Assembly: GCA_911728455.2 (NCBI GenBank)
Contig: OU452231.1
Location: forward strand, 935,001 to 999,000
DNA from: Marthasterias glacialis
Taxonomy: Eukaryota > Echinodermata > Asteroidea > Forcipulatida > Asteriidae
DNA length: 64,000 bases
Direction: 5' to 3'
Of this stretch, positions 49,979 through 60,562 are shown in pieces. Below the pieces are notes generated by a model that ran no database searches, was not told where the DNA came from, and saw nothing but the letters and a program-made list of their open reading frames with translations. How positions within the stretch are numbered: the first letter of the stretch is position 1; each line of letters starts with the position of its first letter. A program made the position numbers and the translations under genes.

Positions 49979-50527
49979 ATTTTTTATTCTGATGGTGAAA
50001 GAGTATCACTGTATTTGCAGTTATTTTATTTACTAAATCTAATTATTCAAACTTCATTAGACACAAACCAAATTGTCTTAATGGAGGATTAAGTAGACAA
50101 AGTTAAATCCTTGATCTTCAGCTTTGATCCTAGTGTGAACCAAACCATGAACAAGACCCAAAGTATTGTGTGTGAACACAATGTTCATTAGAATTTTGTT
50201 TTGCAACTTCAAAGAATGCACCCATCGCATGGGACTATAATCGCGTGCATCATCCTTTTGATAAGATTGAATCTTGCAGCAGAGTTAGACATGAGCTGGT
50301 AGCCAAATGATGCTGATCAGACTCTAGAGACTAACTTTATTAAGGAATGTGCAACATTCCTTGAAGAAATTGTTAACACACGAGTGATCGTGCAGGCTGG
50401 AAAGTACCTATTAGCAAGTTATTTCCCAGGGTATAGGTTTGTGTTAACAACTACTGCTGTGAATATATATATAAACATGTATATATTTCTTTGTTTTCCT
50501 TTTTCCTTTTTTTTTAATCTTTTTTTT

Positions 50528-50575
50528 GGGGGGGCCGGAGGGGGGGGGGGGGGTTGGGGGTGGGAGGGTGGGGGA
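50528..50575 (+). other. G-rich tract, potential G-quadruplex
   Basis: Several runs of five or more G separated by one or two bases on the + strand, well over the usual four-run rule for a G-quadruplex. It sits in the sense strand of the intron, so it could also form in the pre-mRNA. Structure is inferred from sequence only. Confidence 0.6.
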
Positions 50576-51259
50576 AGATTGCTAATGCATCTTCAGCATG
50601 CATTTATTGTGGTGCAGGCACAGTTTGAATCATGCACCCTACCTACCTTTTTAGTTTGGTTTGACCTCCAAAATGGTAGACAGACTATCTGGTGATGCGC
50701 TGTCAGTGTGTCTGGGATTTTGTGTGTGAAAGTGGATCATAGCATGATGACGCCCCTGGCTTGCTGTGTGTTCATACCGTCATGATGTGATAAATAACCA
50801 CAGGGCTGTATTTGATCTTCTATTGAGTTATATGCAGACTTTATTCCATACAGGGTGAGCTGATTTGGAATTTGTGTTTGAGTCGTCAGATCTCAAATCC
50901 TTTAGGTCGAGTGTCTCTCATCAAATAAGTTTCTCAGTCAATGCAGACTCCATTCAACAATATGAAATACTTTTTCCTTGAAAATAAATCAAGAAAAAAA
51001 CCCACCTTTTTTAAGTTGGGTTTTCCCCTCTTTTTTATTTGTGTCGACTTGAGAAAATGTTCAAACCAGCATTCTGTCAGTTGTCCACCTGCCCCTCTAC
51101 TATAATTAAGTCTTTCTACATTGTGGACTCAGTTTCTGGTAATGAGTTTTTTGATTTGCAGTGAGGGTACCAGCTATAACTGGTGGAAGGAATAAATAAA
51201 CTTAGGGGAATTATCATGCCTTCCATTTTAAAAGCTGATTGTAGTGGTTGATTGAACGT

Positions 51260-51337
51260 TTCTAGGGTGAATCACAGTGCATTTTCTAGGGTGAAGGGTG
51301 AATCACAGTGCATTTTCTAGGGTGAATCACAGTGCAT
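51260..51337. repeat. Three direct repeats TTCTAGGGTGAATCACAGTG
   Basis: Three copies of a unit of about 25-32 bp; the middle copy has an internal duplication of GGTGAA. It lies about 680 bp upstream of the candidate cassette exon. Confidence 0.9.
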
Positions 51338-52013
51338 GATGTTCTGCAGATCTGTATTATTCAGCAAGAACAAGCTTGCATGCAGTGCATTGTAAACTTG
51401 CCTAGTGTCTTGTGTCTTTTTAATGATTCTCAATTTTTTTTTGTACACATGTATGTCATCGCTCATTTCCATGTTTGTGTGTATGTTGATGTCCAGTAGT
51501 GTTGATTGTTGTTCTCTCAGCTAGCTAGCTGAATGCGGGACAGACTGCTTGGTTCATTCATGATTGCAGCTGGTCATGAGGTGCTAGCTCCTCCTTTGTG
51601 TATCTGTGGCTTTATTCAAAATGTCTGGCTCCTGACGTCCTTCTTTTTTCAACATCAGTATATTGCATGACAGTCAGTAGTTTTCCCACATAAAATGAAT
51701 GTGATACTGACAATATGCTTTGGAGATTTAGAATGTGTTTTTGGCTGAAAATGTTATTGACTTTTTGCAAAGAAATTGTGTTGAAGTCATTAAATAACTA
51801 AAATATAAGTAAACAAGATACTGTCTCACTAGAAGTGGATTGTAGTTACTTGCTGTGTTTTGAATAAGGTTGTAGTGCTGCAACGTCAATTTTTGTAATT
51901 TGATTTGTTTGATTTATGTATTTTTTTTCATTTCAGTTCATTTTGTTTCCTCTTTCTCTTCTGTCACTTCTTGGTGTGTGTCTTGTGTATGTGTTTGTGG
52001 TTGTTTCCTCCAG

Positions 52014-52106
52014 GCATGCCTTCGATAGCGGTGATGAAGTTTCACTTGACAAGAGACTTGGCTGCTGTTTCTGTCTTCACTGTCACCTTCAGTGCAGCCT
52101 CTGTAG
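52014..52106 (+). CDS. ABLIM: Candidate 93-bp cassette exon of LIM2
   Basis: Lies between the LIM2 exons. The acceptor is a long T/G-rich tract ending in CCTCCAG; the donor AG/GTTTGT is acceptable but not ideal. It enters with one base and leaves with two, the same phase on both sides (31 codons), so it can be included or skipped without shifting frame. The peptide begins HAFDSGDEVSLDKR and continues with six cysteines in CCFCLHCHLQCSLC. It resembles the end of a LIM finger (F-x2-G-D-x-V) and aligns with LTISPGEKVTYNG of the next exon. Included, it gives CARC-x20-CLHC, then CSLC-x18-CTKC, an added pair of cysteine knuckles. Alternatives: a relic of exon duplication no longer used, or part of an exon that reads through to a stop near 52293. 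No transcript evidence is available. Confidence 0.55.
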
Positions 52107-52688
52107 GTTTGTAAAGGATCCCTCACTGTTCACACCAAGGGAGATCCACCCCCCTATCATCAGTGCAGCATTCCATACAGTAACAGCCGAGTATTATCAC
52201 TGGCTGAAAGTTAATGACAGGATTGTACCATTAAATAAAGCAGGGGTGTACTTAGTGTCATGGATCATGGCTGCTGAACTCAAGGCTGACTAACCTTTTA
52301 ATTTCTTCCGCTACTAACATCTTTCCTAAACAGCGATCTATAAAACAATTGCAGCTTTTTAATGCTAACGATAGCAACGACTAATTTTCATATTAATTTA
52401 GGCCTCGTTCTTGCAATACAAAGCAAACATTGTTCTGAGTGCATGGAAGAAGCTGACATCCCAAGAGCAAGAAAAAGAATATATTCCAACGAGGAAAAAT
52501 GCTGTAATGATTTGTTGTCTCTCTCCATCTGTCATTAAGATAATGTACAGCATTGGTTTTTATAATGGATGGTTTTAGAACTGTCAGTAGTTTCCTTTTT
52601 TAGTTGGTTTTCTCTTTCTGATTCAGCATTCAAATACTTATCATTTTCAAGAAGACATCAGCTCTAAAAAATTAACCGCATTTAGTTT

Positions 52689-53083
52689 AATAATAATAAT
52701 AATAGTGTACATTTATAATGCGCCATGTCTGTCATAAATGACAAATCTGGTGGAGATTGTTACAAATGATTTTATGAGACGAAGCAACCATAATACAACA
52801 CCTTGAAAGGGATACAAGGTGAGGTGGGGCGTATTGCTGCCAGACCATGCCAGAAACACCAGGGCAAACCCCTTCTCTTTATGATAAGTGTACTGGGTTC
52901 TTTTACATGCATTACACAACACACAGGACCAACGGCTTCCTATCCGAAGGATGCAGCAGTAATGGTTAAGTGTCTTGCTTAAGGACACAAGTGTCACGAC
53001 CGGGACTCGAACCCACACTCTGCTGATCAGAAACATCAGAGCTTGAGTCCGGTGATCTTAACCGTTCGGCCACGACACGCCAT
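52689..53083 (-). mobile_element. tRNA-derived SINE, family B, near full length
   Basis: Minus-strand head GGCGTGTCGTGGCCGAACGG, box B GGGTTCGAGTCCCGGTCGTG, a body with ATGTAAAAGAACCCAGTACA, a distinct 3' body (GCGCATTATAAATGTACACT) and an (ATT)n tail at 52689. The longest family B copy in the window. Confidence 0.92.
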
Positions 53084-53999
53084 TCTCTTTTTTAACCCCT
53101 AATAGGAATTTTCCCCACTGACAAAAAAAAAAACCCAAAACAAACAAAACACTGATAAATAAGTGACTGATGCAACAATAGTAGATATACATGCTTCTAG
53201 AACATTAGACCCAAACAAGTCAGTGACAAGCAAAGGTTTTCCTTTGATTTCACATTTTGGATTGATATACGTATATCTAAGTAATTGCAGCCCTTTTCTT
53301 AATGAATATTGAAGCAATTATTTTTCTATTATTTCTTTCAAAGATTAAATCAATTTCATTGATAATTGTTTTCAAGTTAGGCATTTTATTCGTGCTTTCG
53401 ATTTTTGTTTAAACCACAGTCAGCATTTTTATTTATGGATTAAAAAACACTTTTGTTTCAAATGCTGTTATTCTCAAGAATATTGCATTTGAACCCAGTC
53501 TGTTAAACCATAACAAACAAGTTTAACAAAAGTTTGACAAAACAATTACCCATGACACAAAATAAAAAAAATTAAAAAATCTATGCACCTTTTCCAATAA
53601 AAAGGTCAAATGTTAGTTGTGATACTTCTTGAGCACAAGTAGAGGAATGTAACAGACAGTTTTTTAATAATATTTATTTTGAAAAAAACCATCTTGTACC
53701 ATCCCATCAACATTTGTTCAACGACCAATGCTGTGCATTATCTTTCAAATGTTGTTGTTCAAAATAAACCCATTACTGATATTAATTATGATTATTTCAG
53801 AAAAATGACCGTGGGAATATGTTTCCTGATCATTCCTTACATTATGTCATAGAAAGTGGTATGAAATGCATGTCATATTACATGATAATTAATGTATGAG
53901 GCTGGCGCCATATTGTTCGGTGTCTTTTCGGTTTAGAGGAGCTGGAAGTAGCTGAAATGCGCACAAGTATGACACATTGACTTCTCAACAGCGTACTTG

Positions 54000-54410
54000 T
54001 TAAAGGTGGAATGCAGGATTGGTATTTATCAAAGCTAAGCTAAGCTGTCGCCATATCCCCAAGGACGTTGGCTCTGCAAATATGGTCCCTCCATAGTATC
54101 AGTCTGAAAGCTTACTGATTTTGAAGTTCATACCAGTACAAATCTTCAATGGAAATATTTCTGTCTGAAATACAGTCAAATTTGAGAAAATAGAACTTGA
54201 AGATCACAGTTTTAATTTCGGGTTGTGACAATCGAAACTAAGAGCAATGTGTTTACATGCTGAAGAGTATGCACAGTTTTTCACTATTTTCTCCTGACTC
54301 AGACGACGAATTGAGCCCAAATTTTCACAGGTTTGTTTTATCATGTATATATTGAATCAAAGTAAGAACACTGCGCTATCAGCTTTACCAATCCTATATT
54401 TTGCCTTTAA
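54000..54410. mobile_element. TTAA-flanked MITE, GGATTGGTA family
   Basis: TTAAAGGTGGAATGCAGGAT at the left and ATCCTATATTTTGCCTTTAA at the right, TTAA on both sides. Relative to the other copies it has an extra block near the left end (GCTAAGCTAAGCTGTCGCCA). Confidence 0.92.
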
Positions 54411-55362
54411 ACTGGTAGTGCACTTAATTTAGTTGTAGTATCATCAATACCATCTCAAGAGAAATGCATGATCTTTCCATACATTGCATTTATGGCTCAT
54501 GTTGTCAGCAGACTGGGTGGATCAAGCCATTGTATTTCTCAAGAAGCAATGTGACGCTCACTGATTCTTACAAATCTTTCCTTCTCAGCTCTAACATCAC
54601 GGCATTTCTTTACAACACGGTACTAACTCTGCTGAGTTTTTACAACTTTGCACTAACATGGCTGCATTCTTCAAGACATTAATACAGATTGAAAGTCTCT
54701 CCATCTTGAAACAGGTTCTGAACTCAAAACTGGTTGCTAACATGACCCTCTTAGGGATTCCCGTGACATTTCCCAGTAATTGAGGAAGTTGGAATATGTC
54801 CAGGCCATCGTTTAAATCAGCCATGTTCAATCTTGTTAATCTAACAGTATTTCCTTCTGTAGATTTGAAGTCGGCATGACTGTTTTTTGTATGATTTAGG
54901 AGCGACAGACAATATAGTTGGAATATGGCCCTCTTTCTGAAATGTATAGTCCCAAGAGATGTTTGGAAGCAATCACCATGGTAACACTAGATATACAGTG
55001 ACATACATATGTCAGAGCGAGTCAACTCAATAAAGAAATATCTCTCAGATCTACCCCCAGATGTGCATGGAGTTTTATTTCTAAACGAATGTTTTGATAA
55101 TTGCAAATAACATCCATCCAAAGAGGCCATCCAACTCGATTTGCGCAATGTTTATTTGACATGTGTGTTAAGGATACCATCAAAACCACAATGGAATGGT
55201 TTTAAACCATTTGATATTCAATTGAAATGCAACTTGGACTAGGGTTTGCGTTTAGCTAGATGTATGAACTAGTTTGAAGGGTGTAGTTGCTAGCTTGATT
55301 ACTTTGCCTGCCTTTAACCACTGCATTACTAATGTAACCCCTTTTTGGTATAATGAGAATCC

Positions 55363-55725
55363 ATCTTGATTTCAAGAGTCATTAATAAATACCTAGGACA
55401 GTTTGTGGATTCTGATTGGTCAAAATGTGATCACGTGGGGGTGTATTAACGGCGATATAAAGACCGGCTAACAAAACAAGAAAGTATCGCCGAGAAAGAA
55501 AAGTTACAAAATGGATGATTTTAGCCGTTTATTTCGTTAAAAAGGTATTTATTAATGGGAATAACAGTGCGAGGACCCAGTCTTCACTGCTTGGTAATGA
55601 CCTTGGGTGGTGGCTGGCCGCTGTTAACGACCGCGCCTCCGGCTTGGTCGTTAACAGCGGCCAGCCACCACCCCGGTCATTACCAAGCAGTGAAGACCGG
55701 GTCCTCGCACTGTTATTCCCTAATT
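55363..55725. repeat. Long hairpin with promoter-like left flank
   Basis: Two arms of about 75 bp, left from about 55552 (GGGAATAACAGTGCGAGGAC) and right to about 55725 (GTCCTCGCACTGTTATTCCC), around a short loop near 55640 (GCGCCTCCGGC). The left flank has CCAAT-like TGATTGGTC (55414), CACGTG (55432) and TATAAA (55456), with an ATG at 55511 in a nine-codon frame (MDDFSRLFR). Probable foldback-type repeat; promoter reading is inference. Confidence 0.75.
55414..55461 (+). promoter_or_regulatory. Promoter-like cluster: CCAAT, E-box, TATA
   Basis: Inverted CCAAT (ATTGG at 55415), E-box CACGTG at 55432-55437 and TATAAA at 55456-55461 lie within 50 bp, in the usual order and spacing of a pol II promoter. 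It is next to the long hairpin, so it may be a transposon promoter rather than a host one. Confidence 0.3.
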
Positions 55726-57364
55726 ATTTAATATAGCTGTTGGGAGCATGACAAGTGGCAGCACAATAAAGTTCTGTTTAGAACAATAGCTCATTTGTAG
55801 TAGTTAATTTTTAATTGTAACTTCAGTTGCCTCTAAAATGTGGATTAAAAAAATAGGGCGTCTGTGTTCTACAGTAGGTGTTTTCAAATTGTAATGGTTC
55901 ATTATTCCCCGCTGCAAGTATTACGCAATAATACAGTACTTCAAAACAGTGTGAAATTAACAGGCTAGAAGTGTGCAGTGTAGTGTTTGTAGGCATGTTT
56001 CCATCGTTAACAAGCAGTAAAGACACCATTAAAGCTAGCTTTATGAGTAATCTATGTCAAAATTTGCTTGAAACTAGACTGCGCCGACATTTGCTGTAGT
56101 TAACAAGAACCTCATTCCATCTGGTAATTGTCAGAGGTTGACAACTATGTACACTCAATGGTGGATTTTGTAATCCATGACTATTCTTTGGTCTGAAGTA
56201 GGTTTAACTCTACTAAGTAACTAACTAGATTTCAAGTTCAAAGTGCTAGCTCATTGGCATTACATTGAACAAATCAGAGCGTCAATTTCCAAGCTTTCTC
56301 TTTTTCGAGAGGTATAATTCATTAGCTCTACAAGTGAGCTGCTTGCATCAAATTGTTCAATGTAAGTACAAGATGGCACATTGAATCAAATAATAAATGA
56401 TTGTAGTTTCTGTTGAATGATTAATCTTTAACATCAAACACAAATACTGAATACTTTCTAAATAACCAGGGGTAGCTCTTTTCTTTTTAGTGTTAACATT
56501 TGCCTCAAGCCCCATAGTTCCTATATGGTTTTGCTTGATTATTCAAAACAAAATGTGGTACCAACATCAAATGACAAATTACAAGGTATAAGATTAATTT
56601 ATTTAACTATCTGAATTGTGACAACCAGTTGCTGATTTCAGGAAACTTTAAGTCCACTTGCGCAACATTTATTGCACAAGTTATGCACCACTCACAGAAT
56701 AAATGTTGTGCAAGTGGATTTACGCAGTTGCGTAAAGTTTTGTGAAATTGGCTGCAGATTTCCAACTTTGATTGGTCAAATATACATCTGTGTAAAGCAA
56801 ATGTTATACAGTTTTCCAGTATAGCTGTACACCATAGAGATATGAAACTTACAGACCTTGTGCACGTCACACATTGGGCCATGTTAAATTATTTTGGGGA
56901 TCATTTTCCATGTCACATGATTGGTCATTTTAATCAAAATATATTATATGTACAAAATTAGCGGTATGTACATGACAGGCAGAACAGCACCACATCAAAT
57001 CCTCCACCCCACAATCTTCCCCCTCCCCCCCCCCAAAAAAAAAAAAAATCAAAACAAAACAAAACAAAGCAAACAAACAAACAAAAACAATGAGAAGAAA
57101 AAGGGGAATTCTTGAAGTAAACCTGATGCAAGAAGTTATTAAGGGAAATGAAATAGTTTTCAGAACAAAATTGAATGGTTACTGCACCCAGTTTGTGAAT
57201 GTTCACAAAGTTCGTGGATATTTTGTGCTTATCTTATGACAAGGTTAATTTTTACACTTTTTGGAAGCATGTTGGTAATTTGTGATGTAGTTGCATCGTG
57301 GAATCTCTACTAAAAGATGATTCTCTATCTGGCCATGCATATCAGGAGGCATTACAATACCTAA

Positions 57365-57513
57365 GGCCGTTTACGAAACCACGGCTTGGGCATGAGCTTG
57401 GTCTTAGGCTCCATCAGCCTGTTTGAAGCCCCATAAGGAAAGCACACGCTTTCTAAAAACTGACAGCCCCATAAGCCCAAGCCCAAGCTCAAACCGTGGT
57501 TTCGTAAACGGCC
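57365..57513. mobile_element. MITE with GGCCGTTTACGAAACCACGG ends
   Basis: Left GGCCGTTTACGAAACCACGG and right CCGTGGTTTCGTAAACGGCC are perfect inverted repeats. 149 bp, interior with GCCCCATAAG repeated twice. Lies 93 bp before the linker exon acceptor. Confidence 0.92.
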
Positions 57514-57606
57514 ATAGATAGTGCTAATACTTTTGATTTAACCTCATCCTCACAATGTCATACTGTATACCATTGCTAATGATGTTGATTCTGTAACTGT
57601 TTACAG

Positions 57607-57782
57607 GCTGACCATATCCCCTGGGGAGAAGGTGACATACAATGGCAACGATGTCCTATGTACGAAATGTAGTCCAGCTGCTAAAGAGGCACCTCCTAAT
57701 GGCACACTCCCAACCAAGGACAAGAAAAGCTCCAAGTCCAAGTCATCTAGCAAACCTAAGCAAGCTGTTACTGCCACCATAC
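57607..57782 (+). CDS. ABLIM: ABLIM exon: end of LIM2 and linker to LIM3
   Basis: Internal coding exon. Acceptor TGTTTACAG, donor GTAAGAGT. It enters with one base (completing Gly with GG from 48994) and leaves with one base (C, completing Arg in the next exon). The start LTISPGEKVTYNGNDVLCTKC closes the second zinc module of LIM2 as C-x2-C-x18-C-x2-C. About 38 residues follow, rich in Lys and Ser (KDKKSSKSKSSSKPK), making the linker between LIM2 and LIM3 that ABLIM proteins have at this place; such a linker is probably flexible and could be phosphorylated, which is inference. A start codon inside this exon in another frame gives an unrelated ORF and is a shadow. Confidence 0.93.
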
Positions 57783-57952
57783 GTAAGAGTAACATGGCAA
57801 TCTGTAGATAAAATTCAGATTCAAAATCGTGTCAAACTGTACTTTAAATTGAAAACAATGCGTTCGAATTGCTCCCAAAATTTATTGTAAATGACAAATC
57901 ATTTGTAAAACAGTGTATTTCAATTGCAGCATTTAAGTTAAGCACTTTGAAG

Positions 57953-58092
57953 TTCTATTTTCTTGACTTTGACAGTATTTTTTATAGATTGACGTTTATT
58001 TCTGGAGGATAGGCACTGGCTTGTGAACTTTATAACTAGTGAGCTTCCAGATTGAAACCAGTGATTTCCAATCCTATACTTTGACTTTAAGG
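57953..58092. mobile_element. Partial TTAA MITE, GGATTGGTA family
   Basis: Carries GAAGTTCTATTTTCTTGACT, a changed middle, GTGAGCTTCCAGATTGAAAC and the end TCCTATACTTTGACTTTAA. A similar partial copy lies near 46310-46390. Confidence 0.6.
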
Positions 58093-58289
58093 ACAATAGA
58101 CCAATCCATTAAGCCCAGCCCCTTTACGTGTTGACCAATCCCAGCCTTGGCTATGCCACTGAAAGTCTGACAAAAGTCTGACATGATAAAATCCTATTGG
58201 AAAATGTAAACATGCGTGTGCATACTTATAGCATGCGCGTTCATGTCGTGTAGTGTGGCATTGAAGAGAGGTTGGTTTGATACATTTGT

Positions 58290-58628
58290 GGCGTGTCGTA
58301 GCCGAGTGGTTTAGTGCATTGGGCTCAAGTTCTGATGGCTAAGTCATCAGTATGTGGGTTCGAATCCCGGTCATGAGACTTGTGTCCTTGAGCAAGACAC
58401 TTAACTTGCTTCATATAGGGGAAGAGGCAGTTATGTTTGTCTCGCAACGGATTCATTTACCCCTCCCTGTTCTTAGCTGTGCTGTGAAGAGACTTCTGTT
58501 AATATCTCTCCATGTCTTGTTTCAGCGCATTGGGGCAGGTTTCTATCCCTTCAAAAATTAGCCCACACCTTGAGTGGCCCTTGGGCCTTGTGATGGGCGA
58601 ATTGCATGAAAAAAATAACAAATAAATT
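58290..58628 (+). mobile_element. tRNA-derived SINE, family B head with other body
   Basis: Head GGCGTGTCGTAGCCGAGTGG, box B GGGTTCGAATCCCGGTCATG and CTTGTGTCCTTGAGCAAGAC as in family B. The downstream body (CCTTGAGTGGCCCTTGGGCC, then an A-rich AAAATAACAAATAAA tail) differs from the other copies, so it is a subfamily with another 3' region. It ends about 50 bp before the LIM3 exon. Confidence 0.85.
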
Positions 58629-58676
58629 TATGTCGTTGTAGTTGGTTTAATTGTATGTATTGTTGTTGATTTCTAG

Positions 58677-58803
58677 GTTGTGCCCATTGTAGTCATGAGA
58701 TAGTGAATGGACAGGCTCTGATTGCTCTGGAGAAGCACTGGCATGTTAGTTGCTTCAAGTGCTCCGTCTGTAGTAAACCTCTCAGCGGTGAATACATGGG
58801 AAG
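58677..58803 (+). CDS. ABLIM: ABLIM exon: LIM3
   Basis: Internal coding exon. Acceptor TTGATTTCTAG, donor GTAAGTG. It enters after one base and leaves with two bases (AG). The peptide CAHCSHEIVNGQALIALEKH continues with WHVSC, FKC and SVC, then KPLSGEYMGR. The ligands are C-x2-C-x17-H-x2-C-x2-C-x2-C, the first seven of LIM3. The tryptophan before the His and the CFKC text are typical of the third LIM of ABLIM proteins, where GQ-x-LLAL-x-K-x-WH is the usual wording. The final ligands are in the exon at 60095. The exon sits about 50 bases downstream of the tail of a tRNA-derived SINE (58290-58628), so the insertion is close to the acceptor region but leaves the branch and pyrimidine tract intact. 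Confidence 0.94.
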
Positions 58804-60094
58804 GTAAGTGTTGTAAAGTTACCTGAACTCTAAACTTTTCTTTGAAAAGAAATGTCTTGCTTAGCATAAATTGGTTCCGTGCTAAAATATCATTATTGTT
58901 CCCCAATCCTGTTGGTAAGTGGTTTTTGTTTTCTCTATCGAGAAAATGTCAAATTCAGGCACCGTGAATTGCAAAACCTCGCAGCTGGAAACTAGGCTTA
59001 CTCTGAGGTAACTCCATTTGAGATGAAATACAAAGATTTTCTTGGAAAAAAAGGACAAAGGTCTAGAATCGAGGATTACACAATAACCCCCGCATAATGG
59101 GCAAAAATCAGTAAAATATTCAACACCATCTGTTTTTCTGTGTGTGAGAGAAACGAAGCATTGCACAGCAAGTGTGTACTCTGTGCACGCTCCAAACACA
59201 AATAGTCACGTTGACCTTTGCTCCGGTATTCCGATTTTACGCAATGGTGTATTTACACAACCTCTGCTGGCTCGGACAGTATTTGCATATATACGGGTCA
59301 TCCGGTGCCAAATGGTTAAAATGAGTAGCTGCAAAGACTGTTTACAATACAAGCAGGTTTTTATTATTTAAAACTTCAGGATCATCTCATTTGCTTGTTT
59401 ATACATGAAATCCTGACATGAAACAGCAGTAAAATAACAGGAATAGATGAGTTTTGCATTCGGCGTCAAATTTGATTACAGTTTCTGTTTTAGCCTGTAA
59501 CCGCGTCAAGCTCTGTAAGTTCCAAAGCAGCTTGAGTTGTTTACCAACCAATCATGGAAGGAGTTCATGAAACGCAATGCGTGCTGCGTGCAGTACTTAA
59601 GCGTAACGCATAGTTGTGCGCTGAAAAATGTAGTCGTTGTCATCAAAGATGTCTGATTTTTCCCATTGTTGACGACATGTGCAACCCATCTATTGAAATT
59701 ATTAAACTTTACGACTGTAAAATGCCCATTCAGGGGACAAAACAACATTATAATTTGAAATTCCCAGTCCAACATGCTTGATATATATAAGTGTTTTATT
59801 CAGTGCTTTGTGACTAACTTAATTACTTGGCTGATCCTTGTGACATAACAACTTGAAAGTTAAATTGAATTTTCAAGGTGAACTGTGCCATGATCATTGA
59901 AAGCGTCAATTTACATCGGCTTACTGTAAATTAATCATCGGCGTCAAAACGGAAATTGATTTTAAAACGGAAATTTATTTATCAAAAAACAGAGCCTCAT
60001 ATCATGATATTGGAATTATTTGTATGTGGTTACATTCTTTTGACATCATAGGAATTTATGAATTTTAATTTTGATTTTATTATTTTTTTTTCAG
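58804..60094 (+). other. ABLIM: Intron within LIM3
   Basis: A 1.29 kb intron. Its first third holds a copy of a dispersed repeat also present near 4840 and 28140 (listed separately). The rest shows nothing recognisable. Confidence 0.85.
58905..59320. repeat. Dispersed repeat with ACCAGTTG ends, shorter copy
   Basis: Shares GGCACCGTGAATTGCAAAAC, GTCTAGAATCGAGGATTACA, TTCCGATTTTACGCAATGG and the right end GGTGCCAAATGGTTAAAA. An internal deletion removes the ATTGGTACTAAATC part. Confidence 0.78.
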
Positions 60095-60188
60095 GGAAGG
60101 AAAGCCTTATTGCGAGAAGCATTATCAGCAGAACTTTGGAGTAAGATGCTCACATTGCGAGCAGTACATAACAGGCCGAGTGCTGGAG
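60095..60188 (+). CDS. ABLIM: ABLIM exon: end of LIM3, start of LIM4
   Basis: Internal coding exon. The acceptor is a nearly pure T tract ending in TTTTCAG; the donor is GTACGTAAC. The first base completes Arg, and the exon ends on a codon boundary (GAG), so it is phase 2 in, 0 out. The peptide EGKPYCEKHYQQNFGVRC gives the closing C-x2-H of LIM3 and then the first cysteine of LIM4. It continues SHCEQYITGRVLE. The wording PYCEKHYQ-x-x-FG and GRVLE at a phase-0 exon end, followed by AGDK in the next exon, matches ABLIM proteins closely. It is a small exon, 94 bases, and very probably constitutive because removing it would break two LIM domains and the frame. Confidence 0.95.
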
Positions 60189-60334
60189 GTACGTAACAAT
60201 CAACGCTCCACAATAGTCTCTTCCATGACAAGGACATAGTAATTACATTAAGGTTCTATTTGTAGAAACTTGCTTGCAACCCTCAGCTTCATGGTCTAGA
60301 TTCATCTGCGAAATCACGGATAAAGTTGGTATAC

Positions 60335-60503
60335 ATAGAGCAAATGCTGACACCATCTTGATCGGCTTTCCTGTCTCGTAGCAACTATGACGACTGATTC
60401 TGTCCGTATCCAGTGAGCTAGACTGTTTCCCCTTCTAGCCTCAATTTGATTATGTAGAGTTGAATGGGGAAAAAAAACATGGCTGCCCCACAATAAATGT
60501 TTA
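60335..60503. mobile_element. Diverged MITE, ATAGACC family
   Basis: Shared steps are TGCTGACACCATCTTG, then CCCCTTCTAGCCTCAATTTG, GAATGGGGAAAAA, ATGGCTGCCCCA and AATAAATGTTTA. Many substitutions; ends only approximately placed. Confidence 0.65.
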
Positions 60504-60562
60504 CAACTAGCAATACTGGAGAGGAAAAGAACAAATGTCTTGCAGTGGAAAGCAAAAGGAAG

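Larger units (their letters stand above)
48995..57606 (+). other. ABLIM: Intron between the LIM2 exons
   Basis: An 8.6 kb intron from the GTAAGC donor to the TTTACAG acceptor, split into 3.0 and 5.5 kb if the 52014-52106 cassette is used. It contains a tRNA-derived SINE at 49808, a G-rich tract at 50528, a tandem repeat at 51260, a SINE at 52689, a TTAA MITE at 54000, a long hairpin at 55552 and a MITE at 57365. The remainder looks like unique non-coding sequence. Confidence 0.85.
57783..58676 (+). other. ABLIM: Intron between linker exon and LIM3 exon
   Basis: An 894-bp intron. The left part (about 57953-58092) resembles the right half of the TTAA MITE family found at 54000, ending TTGACTTTAA. 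The right part is a tRNA-derived SINE at 58290-58628. Confidence 0.85.

Noticed and set aside
58300-58375. Possible intact tRNA gene
   Set aside because: A and B boxes are good, but no acceptor stem closes and the sequence continues into a SINE body; the same holds for the other tRNA-like segments.
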